Positions 9,623 to 18,791 of a stretch of DNA of 64,000 nt are shown here, piece by piece (positions within the stretch are counted from its first letter, which is position 1; every line of letters begins with the position of its first letter). The stretch spans positions 62,001-126,000 of the forward strand of contig CAVUHK010000005.1 in NCBI GenBank assembly GCA_963741315.1, written 5' to 3'. This DNA is from PALSA-1003 sp963741315. GTDB lineage: Bacteria > Pseudomonadota > Gammaproteobacteria > Burkholderiales > Casimicrobiaceae. Position numbers and translations under genes: made by a program. The notes under the pieces are model-generated. The model saw nothing but the letters and a program-made list of their open reading frames with translations, was not told the origin of the DNA and ran no database searches.

Positions 9623-10980
9623 GCCAGCGGGACGTTCTTGTCGCGCAGCATGGCGCGCCAGCCGGTCGCTTCGTTGATCACCAGCTCGACAAACTCCCGA
9701 ACCAAGTTGCGAGTCGGCACGAGCGTCTTTTCATCGTCCCAATCGTTCGGGACTGGCAAGTCGGAGAATTCGTCGACGAGTTCGTGGATCCTGTGCGCAA
9801 CTTCGCCGGAGGTGTCAGCGACCTTAGTGTATTCGGTGTTGGCGAGAACGCCGTGGATGGCAGCGGAAAGAATCGGAAAAAGCGCCGCAAGAAAGACGAT
9901 CAAGTGCCGCGTGTGCTCCCCCGACTTGCGCGCGTCCTCCAGGTCCGCGCATTGAACCTTGATGCATGAATATTGCAAGTACATCCCATAGCCCTCGATG
10001 GACAGATTCCATATGCAAAGCGCCAGACCGAAGAGGAACAATCGAACCGCAAAGGTATGAAGGCCATCGGCGATCTTTCCCCGCCGCACATAGTTGAGCG
10101 CGTGGTAGCGCTCCTGGGCGATCATGACCGCGGCTACGTGCCGATGATATTCGCGCACCCCAATACCTGGCGGCACTGCGTTGGCGATGCGCCACTCGAA
10201 ATACTGCTGATGCCACATCTTTTCCGCGTCGCTGCCGGGAGCGATCGAAATGCGCGCTGCTTCGCGCGCTCCAAATGGAAGGAGCAGGTCCAGGTAGCGA
10301 AATCGTTCCGCGATCAGACGATACTCGAGCCAGCGTTGATGCCAGCGCTGCCAGGTCCATCGCGGCGCCCATGACGGCCTGTGCTCTTCGGTCTCCGGCG
10401 TCGCACCCTTGCAATAGATAAAGCCGATCGCCACAAGGCAGATCAGTTCGAATACCGAGGTGCCGATTGGAAGAAACCAATACGGATCACCCGGCGGGGC
10501 CGAACTCCAAGCGCTGCCAATCGTGAGAGACAACACCAGGGTGCCGCTGGCCAGGATGCCAAGGAAGTAGTTGACGACTATCGAGCCACGAAATTTCCCT
10601 CCGTAAATCAATGAAAGACGATCGAACAGGAAAAAGTCGTCCGCGAAGGCCATCGTGGCGTGGTCGGTCCCCTTCGGCAGTGGGTGGCAATCCATGCATT
10701 TGCGACTGGTACGGCGCTTATGCCGCACCCAGCGCAGCGGATGGGCGAGCCAATAGGGCCAAGTTAGGCCGGCGAGCCTTTCGAACCTTGCGAAGGCGCA
10801 GCCCAGTACCGTCCCCTTCTCCAGCTGCGGCTCGTAGTCTTCGACGTCGTCGCGCAGATCGCGGATCTTTTCGCGCTCATGGACCGGCAGCCGCTTGGAC
10901 GATTCGCGCTCTTCGTCGCAAAAGTCCATGACGACATTGCGAAAGTATGAAGCGCCGTTCGGGCCCTTCGAAGCGTGCAT
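9619..10980 (-). CDS. Four-helix membrane protein, SLATT/DUF4231-like
   Basis: Protein of about 453 residues. Four hydrophobic segments are visible near residues 134-155, 169-189, 310-327 and 358-379. Around them are soluble blocks with FLFDRLSLIYGGKFRGS before the first pair and RWHQRWLEYRLIAERFRYL after it. That arrangement resembles membrane domains found with RyR, SLOG or SMODS modules (SLATT-type), some of which are thought to be defence effectors; this link is an inference from pattern memory. The first 115 residues hold several cysteines (CMDCHP). The ATG at 10980 was preferred over a GTG at 10989. Its stop overlaps the next gene as ATGA. Confidence 0.6.
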   Translation of the reverse strand: MHASKGPNGASYFRNVVMDFCDEERESSKRLPVHEREKIRDLRDDVEDYEPQLEKGTVLGCAFARFERLAGLTWPYWLAHPLRWVRHKRRTSRKCMDCHPLPKGTDHATMAFADDFFLFDRLSLIYGGKFRGSIVVNYFLGILASGTLVLSLTIGSAWSSAPPGDPYWFLPIGTSVFELICLVAIGFIYCKGATPETEEHRPSWAPRWTWQRWHQRWLEYRLIAERFRYLDLLLPFGAREAARISIAPGSDAEKMWHQQYFEWRIANAVPPGIGVREYHRHVAAVMIAQERYHALNYVRRGKIADGLHTFAVRLFLFGLALCIWNLSIEGYGMYLQYSCIKVQCADLEDARKSGEHTRHLIVFLAALFPILSAAIHGVLANTEYTKVADTSGEVAHRIHELVDEFSDLPVPNDWDDEKTLVPTRNLVREFVELVINEATGWRAMLRDKNVPLA

Positions 10981-11060
10981 GTGCGACACCGGTGGCGCCG
11001 CGGGCTGCGGCCGGATTCGCCGCTATCTTACCGGGGCAGGCGCAGCTTTGGAGCGCGTGC

Positions 11061-11639
11061 TCAGATGGTCTTGCGCACCAGTCCGACCATGACGCCGAAG
11101 ACTTCCAGCGCGCCTTCGGGGCGGATGACCGGATAGGCCTTGTTCTCCGGCCGCAGGATGAAGTGTCCGCGCTCGAGGTCGAGGCGCTTGAGCGTGAATT
11201 GGCCGTCGACAATTGCGATGACGATGTCGCCGCGGCGCGCGCCACCACGCTTTTCGACGACTGCAAGATCGCCGTCGAAGATCCCGGCATCGATCATCGA
11301 GTCGCCCTTTACCCGAACCAGCACGGTCTGCGAAGGCCGTTCGATAAGATAGTCGTCGATGGTCAGCGCGTCGGCGGGCGAATCCTCGATCGCGTTGGGC
11401 AGACCGGCATGCACCGGCGTGTCGGCCAGCGGCCGTTCGAAGAAGCGGCGCGTCGGTGCGAGACGGCGGTCGGGCGTAGACTCGACGAATCCGGCGAGCT
11501 TCAGCCGCGCGACCATGGCCGCAACCGAGGACTTGGAGCGCAGTCCCAGCAGACTGCCGATCGATGAATAGGACGGCAACGCGCGATGCTGGGCGTAGTA
11601 ATCCTGCAGCGAGGCGAGATAGGTACGGTCGTTCGACAT
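11061..11639 (-). CDS. lexA: LexA repressor, SOS regulator
   Basis: Transcriptional repressor of 192 residues that cleaves itself when RecA filaments form. The N-terminal winged helix shows SYSSIGSLLGLRSKSSVAAM. The cleavage site is Ala78-Gly79 in PVHAGLP, and the catalytic pair is Ser114 (KGDSMID) and Lys151 (QFTLKRL). The ATG at 11639 is chosen: a start at 11675 would place the operator palindrome inside the coding sequence and add 12 residues before the conserved MSNDRTYLASLQ. The divergent neighbour is a cho-like nuclease, a class of gene that is LexA-controlled in Escherichia coli. The helix-turn-helix is shorter than in the E. coli protein, which fits a LexA variant with a different operator. 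Confidence 0.92.
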   Translation of the reverse strand: MSNDRTYLASLQDYYAQHRALPSYSSIGSLLGLRSKSSVAAMVARLKLAGFVESTPDRRLAPTRRFFERPLADTPVHAGLPNAIEDSPADALTIDDYLIERPSQTVLVRVKGDSMIDAGIFDGDLAVVEKRGGARRGDIVIAIVDGQFTLKRLDLERGHFILRPENKAYPVIRPEGALEVFGVMVGLVRKTI

Positions 11640-11646
11640 TTGCGCT

Positions 11647-11675
11647 ACACTACCGAACGATCGTTCTATAGTCAA
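11647..11675. promoter_or_regulatory. Shared lexA / cho operator and divergent promoters
   Basis: A perfect 12-base palindrome, GAACGATCGTTC, lies at 11655-11666. On the lexA side TTGACT (11675-11670, minus strand) and TAGTGT (11652-11647) are 17 bases apart, with the palindrome in the spacer. On the cho side TATAGT at 11667-11672 abuts the palindrome. The lexA transcript would start very close to its ATG. The half-site spacing GAAC-N4-GTTC matches the Gram-positive type of SOS box rather than the E. coli CTG-N10-CAG form. Confidence 0.7.
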
Positions 11676-11689
11676 TAGTCAATTCGCCG

Positions 11690-13129
11690 GTGTTCTCGCC
11701 CTCGATCGCCTTCGTCGACCTGGAAACCACCGGCACGACTGCGGCTGACGATCGCATTACCGAGGTCGGCATCGTGCGCGTCGACGCGGAACACGGCGTT
11801 CAGGAGTGGAGTTCGCTGGTCGACCCGGAGTGCAGCATTCCCCCGGCCATCCAGGCACTCACCGGCATCACCAACGCCATGGTCGCCGGCGCGCCGACCT
11901 TTGCCCGGATCGCCGACGAAGTTGCGGCGCGCATCGACGGTTGCGTGTTCGTGGCGCACAACGCGCGCTTCGACTACGGCTTCCTCAAGCACGAGTTCGC
12001 GCGCCTCAAGCGCCCGTTCACCGCCAAAGTGCTGTGCACGGTCAAGCTGTCGCGGCGCCTGTATCCCGACGCGCCACGCCACAACCTCGACAGCATCATC
12101 GAGCGCCACGGATTGTCCGGCGAAGCGCGCCATCGCGCGCTGGGCGATGCTCGCATCCTGTGGCGGTTCGTAGAGGCGGTCTATCGCGACCGGCCAGCGG
12201 ACGAGATCGAGTCGGTGATCGCACGCATGCTCAAGACGCCCAGTCTGCCGCCACAGTTGCCTGCGGATGCATTGACCCAGCTTCCCGAAGCACCGGGCGT
12301 GTACCGCTTTTACGGCCTCAATGCGCTGCCGCTCTACATCGGCAAGAGCATCAACCTGCGCGAGCGCGTGGCGGCGCATTTTTCCTCGGACTATCGCGGC
12401 ACGAGCGACCTGCGTTTGTCCGCCGAGATCACGCGCATCGAATTCGAGGAGACCGCTGGCGAGCTCGGCGCGCTGCTGCGCGAAGCCCAGCTCATCAAGA
12501 CGCTGCTGCCCGCGTACAACCAGCGCCTGCGCCGGCGCCGCGAGATGGTTGCGCTGGCACTGGCAGAGGAACCGCAACCACCCCAATACGTCCCCGCCGC
12601 GGCGATCGATCCCGCCACGCTGCACGGGCTCTATGGTCCGTTCGGATCGCGCGCCAGCGCCCGCGCGACGCTGCGCGCCATCGCGACCGATGCACGACTG
12701 TGCTGGAGCGCGCTCGGCCTCGAGCGACGCACCGGCGCATGCTTTGCGCGCCAGGTTCACCGCTGCGCCGGCGTGTGCGTCGGTGCCGAAACGCGCGAGG
12801 CGCACGCCGCGCGGCTGCGTGAAGCGCTGGCGCCGCACGCGATGCGCGACTGGCCCTACCCGGGAATGGTCGCGGTGCGCGAAACCGACATCACTGGCGA
12901 GCGCACCGACCTGCATGTGTTGCGCAACTGGTGTTGGCTCGGAACGGTGCGCGACGACTCGGCGTTGGCCGCGCTCATCGACGCGCCACCACGCGCAGAG
13001 TTCGACCTCGACGTCTACAAGCTGCTGGTCAAGCGCCTTCCCAAGCTTGCCATCGTGCGCATCGATGGCACATCAGCGTCGCTGCCCGGCCGCGCAGGGG
13101 CCAACCACTCGCCTGCCGAAATCGGCTAA
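11690..13129 (+). CDS. DEDDh exonuclease fused to GIY-YIG (Cho/UvrC-like) nuclease
   Basis: DNA repair protein of 479 residues with two nuclease domains. Residues 1-165 form a DnaQ-type exonuclease: FVDLETTG (Asp10, Glu12), AHNARFDYGFL and HRALGDA (His148, Asp153). Residues about 200-285 are a GIY-YIG domain like that of UvrC and Cho: GVYRFY, LYIGKS and INLRERVAAHF (Arg225). The C-terminal part has CFARQVHRCAGVCVG, a cysteine pattern seen in Cho-like proteins. The start is a GTG at 11690, just downstream of the LexA-type palindrome. Known: Cho makes the 3' incision in nucleotide excision repair and is SOS-induced in E. coli. Inference: same regulation here. Confidence 0.9.
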   Translation: MFSPSIAFVDLETTGTTAADDRITEVGIVRVDAEHGVQEWSSLVDPECSIPPAIQALTGITNAMVAGAPTFARIADEVAARIDGCVFVAHNARFDYGFLKHEFARLKRPFTAKVLCTVKLSRRLYPDAPRHNLDSIIERHGLSGEARHRALGDARILWRFVEAVYRDRPADEIESVIARMLKTPSLPPQLPADALTQLPEAPGVYRFYGLNALPLYIGKSINLRERVAAHFSSDYRGTSDLRLSAEITRIEFEETAGELGALLREAQLIKTLLPAYNQRLRRRREMVALALAEEPQPPQYVPAAAIDPATLHGLYGPFGSRASARATLRAIATDARLCWSALGLERRTGACFARQVHRCAGVCVGAETREAHAARLREALAPHAMRDWPYPGMVAVRETDITGERTDLHVLRNWCWLGTVRDDSALAALIDAPPRAEFDLDVYKLLVKRLPKLAIVRIDGTSASLPGRAGANHSPAEIG

Positions 13130-13157
13130 GCTCTGCGCTGGCAGCCGCGGCAACCCT

Positions 13158-13175
13158 GAAGCGCGGCGCCGCTTC
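13158..13175 (+). terminator. Candidate hairpin after the nuclease gene
   Basis: GAAGCG at 13158-13163 pairs with CGCTTC at 13170-13175 around a 6-base loop, between the nuclease stop and the next start. It has no T run and could equally lie in the leader of the DUF1345 gene. Confidence 0.25.
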
Positions 13176-13186
13176 GCGAGCATAGC

Positions 13187-13867
13187 GTGAACAAACGCAT
13201 CCGACCGGCGCTGCCCTGGATCGTGCGCATGAGCGCGCCGCGCCGGCTGGCGATCGTGCTGTTCGTGGCTGTCGCCACGTTCCTGGCGCTCGAGCCGTGG
13301 GTCTCGTCGCATACCCGATTGCTGATCTGCTGGAACTTCGGCGCGGCATGCTATCTCGGGCTGGCGTGGATGACCATTGCACGCGCAGACGCGACAATGA
13401 CGAGGGTGCGCGCGCAGGCGCACGATCAAAGCGGACATGTGATCTTCCTGCTGGTCGCCACCGCTGCCAGTGCCAGCTTTGTGGCGATCGGCTTTCTGGT
13501 CGGCGATATGAAGGCGCTCCCCTTCTGGTCCCGCGCGGGACACCTCACGCTGTCGATCAGCGCCCTGCTACTGTCATGGTTGCTGATCCAGACATTGTTC
13601 GCGTTTCACTACGCGCGCCGCTATTACCCACGCAGTCCGGAATCGCCCGAGCACAAGGGTGGGTTGCGCTTTCCTGGCGATCGCGAACCCGATTACTTGG
13701 ACTTCGCGTACTACTCTTTTGTTGTCGGCATGACCTCGCAAGTTTCCGACATCAGCGTGACGACGCGGCACATGCGGCGCCTTACGCTGATCCATGGCGT
13801 GCTTGCCTTTGTCTTCAACATCGCCATCCTGGCGATGAGCATCAATATCATCGGTGGCGCGATATAA
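13187..13867 (+). CDS. DUF1345 inner-membrane protein
   Basis: Integral membrane protein of 226 residues with four to five hydrophobic stretches, for example IVLFVAVATFLALEPWV, IFLLVATAASASFVAIGFLV and LLLSWLLIQTLFAFHYA. The end carries the family signature REPDYLDFAYYSFVVGMTSQVSD followed by a last helix (LAFVFNIAILAMSIN). The start is a GTG at 13187; a later ATG (MSAPRR) would also give a full set of membrane helices. The function of DUF1345 is unknown. Confidence 0.88.
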   Translation: MNKRIRPALPWIVRMSAPRRLAIVLFVAVATFLALEPWVSSHTRLLICWNFGAACYLGLAWMTIARADATMTRVRAQAHDQSGHVIFLLVATAASASFVAIGFLVGDMKALPFWSRAGHLTLSISALLLSWLLIQTLFAFHYARRYYPRSPESPEHKGGLRFPGDREPDYLDFAYYSFVVGMTSQVSDISVTTRHMRRLTLIHGVLAFVFNIAILAMSINIIGGAI

Positions 13868-14163
13868 CGAAACAGTCGTGAACCTTGCTACTTCCGCATC
13901 GAGATCTTGCTCACTCGTGTTGCGGGACCTGCTCAGATTACCTATCTGCACATTATTCGTCATTACATCATAGACTTACGTCAACTACTGACAAACGTTG
14001 TCGCCCTATCCATGACGTCGGCATTGGTCGCCTCGACCCGACCGTGGCGCTTTCGTTGGCGCATCTGAAAAGATTTGTTACATTTCGGGGCGCGCTGTCT
14101 AGCGCAGAACCCTGCCGCAGAGCCGGGTGTTCCCAAGATCGCTTCAATCCTTAGGCGGGGCAC

Positions 14164-15400
14164 ATGACTCCAGCTGTACTTCGGCTCGCGTCGCTTTACG
14201 GCGATGCGCCCGAAACCGCGCGCTCGCGCGCCGATCAGATTCGCCTGCGAGTCATCAATGCGGCGACCGTGCATGCCGCATCGCCGCCCAAGGTGGTGCT
14301 GGTCATCGCGGGGACGCGTCCGGAGTGCATCAAGCTCGCGCCCATACTGCGCGCGCTCGCGCATCATCCTGACCTGTCCACGCTGCTCGTCAACAGCGGT
14401 CAGCACCTGCACGCGGTTCGCGACGCGCTGACGGAGTTCGGCCTGCGTGCCGACATTGAACTGGCCGCGTTACCTTCGCTGCCGAACCTCAGCGCATCGC
14501 ACCGACATCTGCGGCGCGAACTCTGCGCCGTCATGCGCAGATTCCATCCCGATCTGGTCATGGTGCAAGGCGACACGCTTACTGCCTATAGCGGTGCGCG
14601 CGCGGCGCACGACACGGCCTGCGCCCTCGCCCACGTCGAAGCCGGACTACGCACCGACGCGCTGCTCGAGCCGTTTCCGGAAGAATGGTTCCGGCGCCAG
14701 ATCGCGCGCTACACCGACCTGCATTTCGCGCCATCGAGCGCGGCCGCGGAAAATCTGTTCGCCGAAGGCCACGACTGCCGCAGTGTCTACAATGTCGGCA
14801 ACACGGCCATCGACAGCCTGCGCCGTCGGCTCGACGAGACGCGCCACGTCGTGCGTCACGAGCGGCGAGCGCGCAATACCGTGCTGGTTACCTTGCATCG
14901 CCGCGCCAACTACGATCGCAATGCGGCAAGTGTGTGCGCGGCGCTGATCGACCTGGTGGCCGCGCGCCCCGGGCTGCGCGTGTTGTTTCCGGTCCATCCG
15001 AATCCGCGCGTCTCGGCCACCATCCGTCGCCACCTCGGGGCACATCCGTCGTTCGATCTGGTCGAGCCGATGCGCTATCGCGATTTCATCGACAGCGCGG
15101 CGCGCGCCGCGTTGATCATCAGCGACTCCGGCGGAATCCAGGAAGAAGCACCACATCTCGGCACGCCGCTGCTGGTACCGCGGCCGAATACCGAGCGCCC
15201 GGAGAGCCTCGCCACCGGATTCGTGCAGCTGGTGCGCCGTCGAACGCAAGGCGCTGGTGCGCGCGGCGCTGGCCGCACTGGATGCGCCGCGGCGCGCGCC
15301 GCTGCCCATCGATGCGGCGTCACCCTACGGAGCGGGCGACGCCGCGCTGCGCATTCGCGGCGTGCTCGAGACGCTGCTGGTCGCGCAGGCCCAGGCGTGA
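14164..15400 (+). CDS. wecB: UDP-N-acetylglucosamine 2-epimerase, WecB type, one frameshift
   Basis: Interconverts UDP-GlcNAc and UDP-ManNAc for surface polysaccharide synthesis. Family landmarks are VVLVIAGTRPECIKLAPIL near residue 42, VQGDTLTAYSGA, LAHVEAGLRT, VLVTLHRRANYD, VLFPVHPNP and ISDSGGIQEEAPHLG. After FVQLV near 15235 the frame fails; the expected C-terminus (VERKALVRAALAALD ... SPYGAGDAALRI) continues one base later and ends at the TGA at 15398-15400. One extra base near 15236-15238 explains it. The GTG of the next gene overlaps that TGA as GTGA. As written, the first frame reads through into the next gene and would give a false 787-residue fusion. The first 40 residues are an unusual extension, so a later start is possible. 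Confidence 0.85.
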
Positions 15401-16527
15401 CCACGGCGCTCGCGGGCGCGGCCGGCGCATTCGCATCCAACACGACGCTTGGCAACACCAGCCGCACGCTCGCCGCTTGGCTGCTCGATGGCGGTGTGCA
15501 AATGCGTGCCGGACCTGAAACCGGCGGCGTTGCCGGCTGGCTCTCCGGCAGTGGACACGCCACCTATGTCTATCCTGAAATCACCGGCTATTACCTGCAA
15601 TGGCTGGCTTGGCAGACGCTGCGCGAGGGCGGTACTAGCATCGCACTGCGTAGCCGCGCGTCGTCCGCCCAGCGTTGGTTGCGATCGTGGGCGCTCCGCG
15701 CCGAACATCCGGCCACGCGGGTCTATTTGAGCGAAGAAGAAGGCGACTGGCGCAATGCGGCGGTGTTTTTCTTCGACCTGGCGATGGTCGTCCGCGGTAT
15801 TGCCTCCGCGACCAGCACACGACTCATCGAGCCGGATCCGGTTCTGGTCGAACGGCTTGCCGAGCTGCTCCGGCAGCTCGCCGCCGACGACGGACAGTTC
15901 AACGCCTGCATGACCACACTGGCCTTGCCTTTGCGCAAGCGCTGGTCAACGCGGCGCGGTGGTTTTCTCGCCAAGGCCGCTGCCGGAGTGCTCTCTGCGG
16001 CCAAGGTCCTGCCCCAGATCGCGCCACTGCAACCAATCGCCGAGGCAACGCTGGTCGCGAGCCTTCGCCTCGCAGTGGAGGAACCGCATCCCGAGACGCA
16101 TCCCTTGCTGTATGCAATCGAAGGCGCGCTTTGCGTGCCGGGGCACCGGGCGGTGGCCCCGATGCTTGGCGCCTTGGCAGCGCAGGTCGAAGGCCTGATG
16201 CAGAAGGTTTCGGCGGACGGCCGCCTGCCCGAATCGCGGGTCGCGCCGGGAATCGCGCGCCTCGACATCGTTGCGCAGACGCTGCGCGCCGCCAGCCTGC
16301 TGCGGCGGCGTACGCACGGCTGGTTTCCGGACCCGTGCGTGCTCGACCGGATGAGCGGGAGCCTCGCGCGCGAAATGAGCCGCGACGGCGCGCTGCCCAT
16401 CGACCCGACCGCCCGGGTGCCGCAGTACAACGTCTGGTGCACGATGTTCGCCGACCAGGCGCTTCAGGTTGCACAGCATCGTTTCGATGGGCCGATCCTG
16501 GATGACCTCGAAACCTTCCTGGTTTGA
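15397..16527 (+). CDS. Unrecognised protein of polysaccharide operon, probable helical toroid
   Basis: Protein of about 376 residues from a GTG at 15397 that overlaps the epimerase stop. The sequence is helix-rich, with GGVQMRAGP, GHATYVYPEITGYYLQWLAWQTL, MRLAVEEPHPETHPLLYAIEGALCV-like blocks (in fact SLRLAVEEPHPETHPLL) and a closing YNVWCTMFADQALQVAQH. Repeated helical pairs with HPLLYAIEG and WCTMFADQAL resemble alpha/alpha-toroid enzymes or terpenoid-cyclase-like folds found in surface-sugar clusters. I cannot name a family. No signal peptide is visible, so it is probably cytoplasmic. It sits between an epimerase and a glycosyltransferase with overlapping ends, which suggests a role in the same glycan. 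Confidence 0.75.
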   Translation: MTTALAGAAGAFASNTTLGNTSRTLAAWLLDGGVQMRAGPETGGVAGWLSGSGHATYVYPEITGYYLQWLAWQTLREGGTSIALRSRASSAQRWLRSWALRAEHPATRVYLSEEEGDWRNAAVFFFDLAMVVRGIASATSTRLIEPDPVLVERLAELLRQLAADDGQFNACMTTLALPLRKRWSTRRGGFLAKAAAGVLSAAKVLPQIAPLQPIAEATLVASLRLAVEEPHPETHPLLYAIEGALCVPGHRAVAPMLGALAAQVEGLMQKVSADGRLPESRVAPGIARLDIVAQTLRAASLLRRRTHGWFPDPCVLDRMSGSLAREMSRDGALPIDPTARVPQYNVWCTMFADQALQVAQHRFDGPILDDLETFLV

Positions 16528-18791
16528 ACGGCGTGCGCCCGGCGACAGGTCGGGCGTGACGCGGCCCGACTCCGGACGCAGTCGTGTCAAATGGGGCACC
16601 ACGTTTCCCCAGCGACTGCGCCTGGCGCCGCTTTGGCTCGCGCTCACGCTCGCCGACGTACTGGCACCAGGGAACGCGCGGCCGCCGCGCGTCGCAACAG
16701 GGGCCACACGGCGCCCCGGCCTCAGCGTCGTCATCCCCGAGCGCGATGCGCCCGACATGCTCGACGCCGCGCTGGCAAGCCTCATCGTTGCGCTGAAGGG
16801 CCTCGCCGAGCCTTTCCAGATCATTGTCGTCGCCAACGGAGCGCCGCGTGAACGATACCGCGACATCGTCGCACGCTACCCCAAGCTTGAGCTTGTGCAG
16901 CAAGCCGAACCTTTGGGTTTCAGTGCCGCCGTATTACGCGGTCTGGAACGCGCACGATACGACTGGACGCTGCTGCTCAACAACGACATGACACTCGCGC
17001 CCGACGCATTGCGCGAACTCGCGGCCTGCCGCGCCGACGACGTGTTCGCCGTCGCCGCGCAGATCATGCAGCAGGGGCCGGACGGCCGACGTGAAGAAAC
17101 CGGGTTCACGGATTGGTACGTCGATCCCACCGGGATTCGCGTCTTTCACGCGCCTCCCGACGGCGGCGCGCGCGCGGGTCTGTGCGCGAGCGGAGGTGCC
17201 GGCCTGTTCCGCACTGCGGTCCTGCGCCGCTACGCGCGCTCGAGTCGCTGCTACGATCCGTTCTACTGGGAAGACGTTGAGTGGGGCGTGCGCGCGCAGC
17301 GCGACGGCTATCGGGTCGTGTTCTGCCCAAGCGCGCGCGCGAACCATCGCCATCGCGCCACAACCAGCCGATTCTACTCACCCGCGGCGATCGAGCGGGT
17401 CGTCGAGCGCAACCGCACCCTGTTCGACTTGCGCAACGCCGCCAGCGGTGCCGACGTCGCGACGCTGCTGCAGCGGGTCTGCGACCAGCCGTATGCGTCG
17501 CAGCGCGAGCTGGCCGCGCCCGGCGTCGCGGCACGCGTGCTGGCTCGCGCGCTGGCGAGCGCACCGGCGCGCGCTGCCCTCGCCGCCGCCTATACTCTCG
17601 GCGGCAGGCGCCATTGCCGCGCCCTCGTCGTCGTACAGCTTCAAACTGGCGGCCAGCACCGGGCGTCCACGCGTCTTGCTGGTGTCGCCGTTCTGCGTAT
17701 TTCCGGCCCGGCACGGCGGCGCCCGACGCATCGAAGGACTGTTGCAACGCCTGCGTCGCGAGTTCGACATCGTGCTCGTGACCGACGAGGCATCGCTGTA
17801 CGACGCGCGCAGCCTGGCTCATTTCGAGGGTCTGCACGCGGTGCTGACAGTGCAGCGACCCACTGCAGCGGCGCGACGCGGCGATGATGCCGACCTCGGC
17901 GTGCGCATGGATCAGCACTGCCACGCGCTGCTGCGCCGTGCAGTACGCGAGGCGCTGCAGCGCTTTCGGCCGGACCTGGTGCAGATCGAGTACGCCGAGC
18001 TTGCCGGATTGAGTTCGCTGCGCACGCCCGGGCAGCGCTGGGTTCTGGGCCTGCACGATGCTTTCGATCCTCAGGATTTCCGCGATCGCGCGGCAGCGCA
18101 GCGCTTCCAGTCGCACGTGCAGGCGAGCTATGACGCGGTCACGGTCTGCTCACCCGAGGATCAGCACATGATTGCGCATCCCCGCGCGGTGTGCGTTCCC
18201 AATGGTGCGAACGCCCCGCGGCGACGGCATGCGGCGTCGGCGTCGACACAGCTGCTGTTCATGGGACCGTTTCGCTACACCCAGAATCTGGAAGGGATTC
18301 GCCGATTCCTGCGCGTAGCCTATCCTGCGATCAAGTCAGCCGTGCCCGAGACGCGCCTGCTGGTGCTGGGCGGCGACGGTGCAAGCGACGCGATTGTCGG
18401 CGACGCAACGTTCGCGCAACCCGGCGTCGACGTCATGGGCCATCGCGAAGACATCGCCGAGTTGCTCGATGCGAGCGCGCTTACGCTCAATCCGATGTCG
18501 GGCATTCGCGGCTCTTCGGTCAAGGTGATCGAGTCGCTGGCGGCCGGACGTGCCTGCGTGACGACCGACGACGGCGCGCGGGGATTCGCGGCGTCCGGAC
18601 TGCGGGCGCTGGTCACGGTACGCGATATCGAGGCGATGGCCGAACCGATCATCGCGTTGCTTCGCGACGACGCGCGCCGGCGCGACCTCGAGCGGCCCGA
18701 TGCCACGGCGCTCGCTCCATACCTATGGCATCACTGCGCCGGCATCCAGGGTAACCTGTATCGCACGCTGCTCGGAGCGCAGCATGCCTGA
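16502..18791 (+). CDS. Two-domain glycosyltransferase, GT2 then GT4-like, one frameshift
   Basis: The N-terminal part (to about base 17560) is a GT-A fold GT2 enzyme: LSVVIPERDAPDML at its start, LLLNNDMTLAPDAL with the metal-binding NND, CASGGAGLFR, and FYWEDVEWGVRAQRDG. The C-terminal part, from RPRVLLVSPFCVFPARHGGARR near 17670, is a GT-B fold enzyme, with LLFMGPFRYTQNLEGIRRF, LLVLGGDG and LNPMSGIRGSSVKVIESLAAG. The two parts are in different frames that overlap for hundreds of bases; a single extra base between about 17560 and 17640 would join them. The ATG at 16502 overlaps the upstream gene by 26 bases; a GTG at 16556 is an alternative. The last codons overlap the next gene. The sugars transferred are unknown. 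Confidence 0.78.

Noticed and set aside
14164..16527. A single 787-residue fusion of epimerase and helical protein
   Set aside because: The middle 50 residues are Arg/Gly-rich and unlike any family, while the correct epimerase C-terminus is present one base out of frame and ends in a GTGA overlap with the next start.
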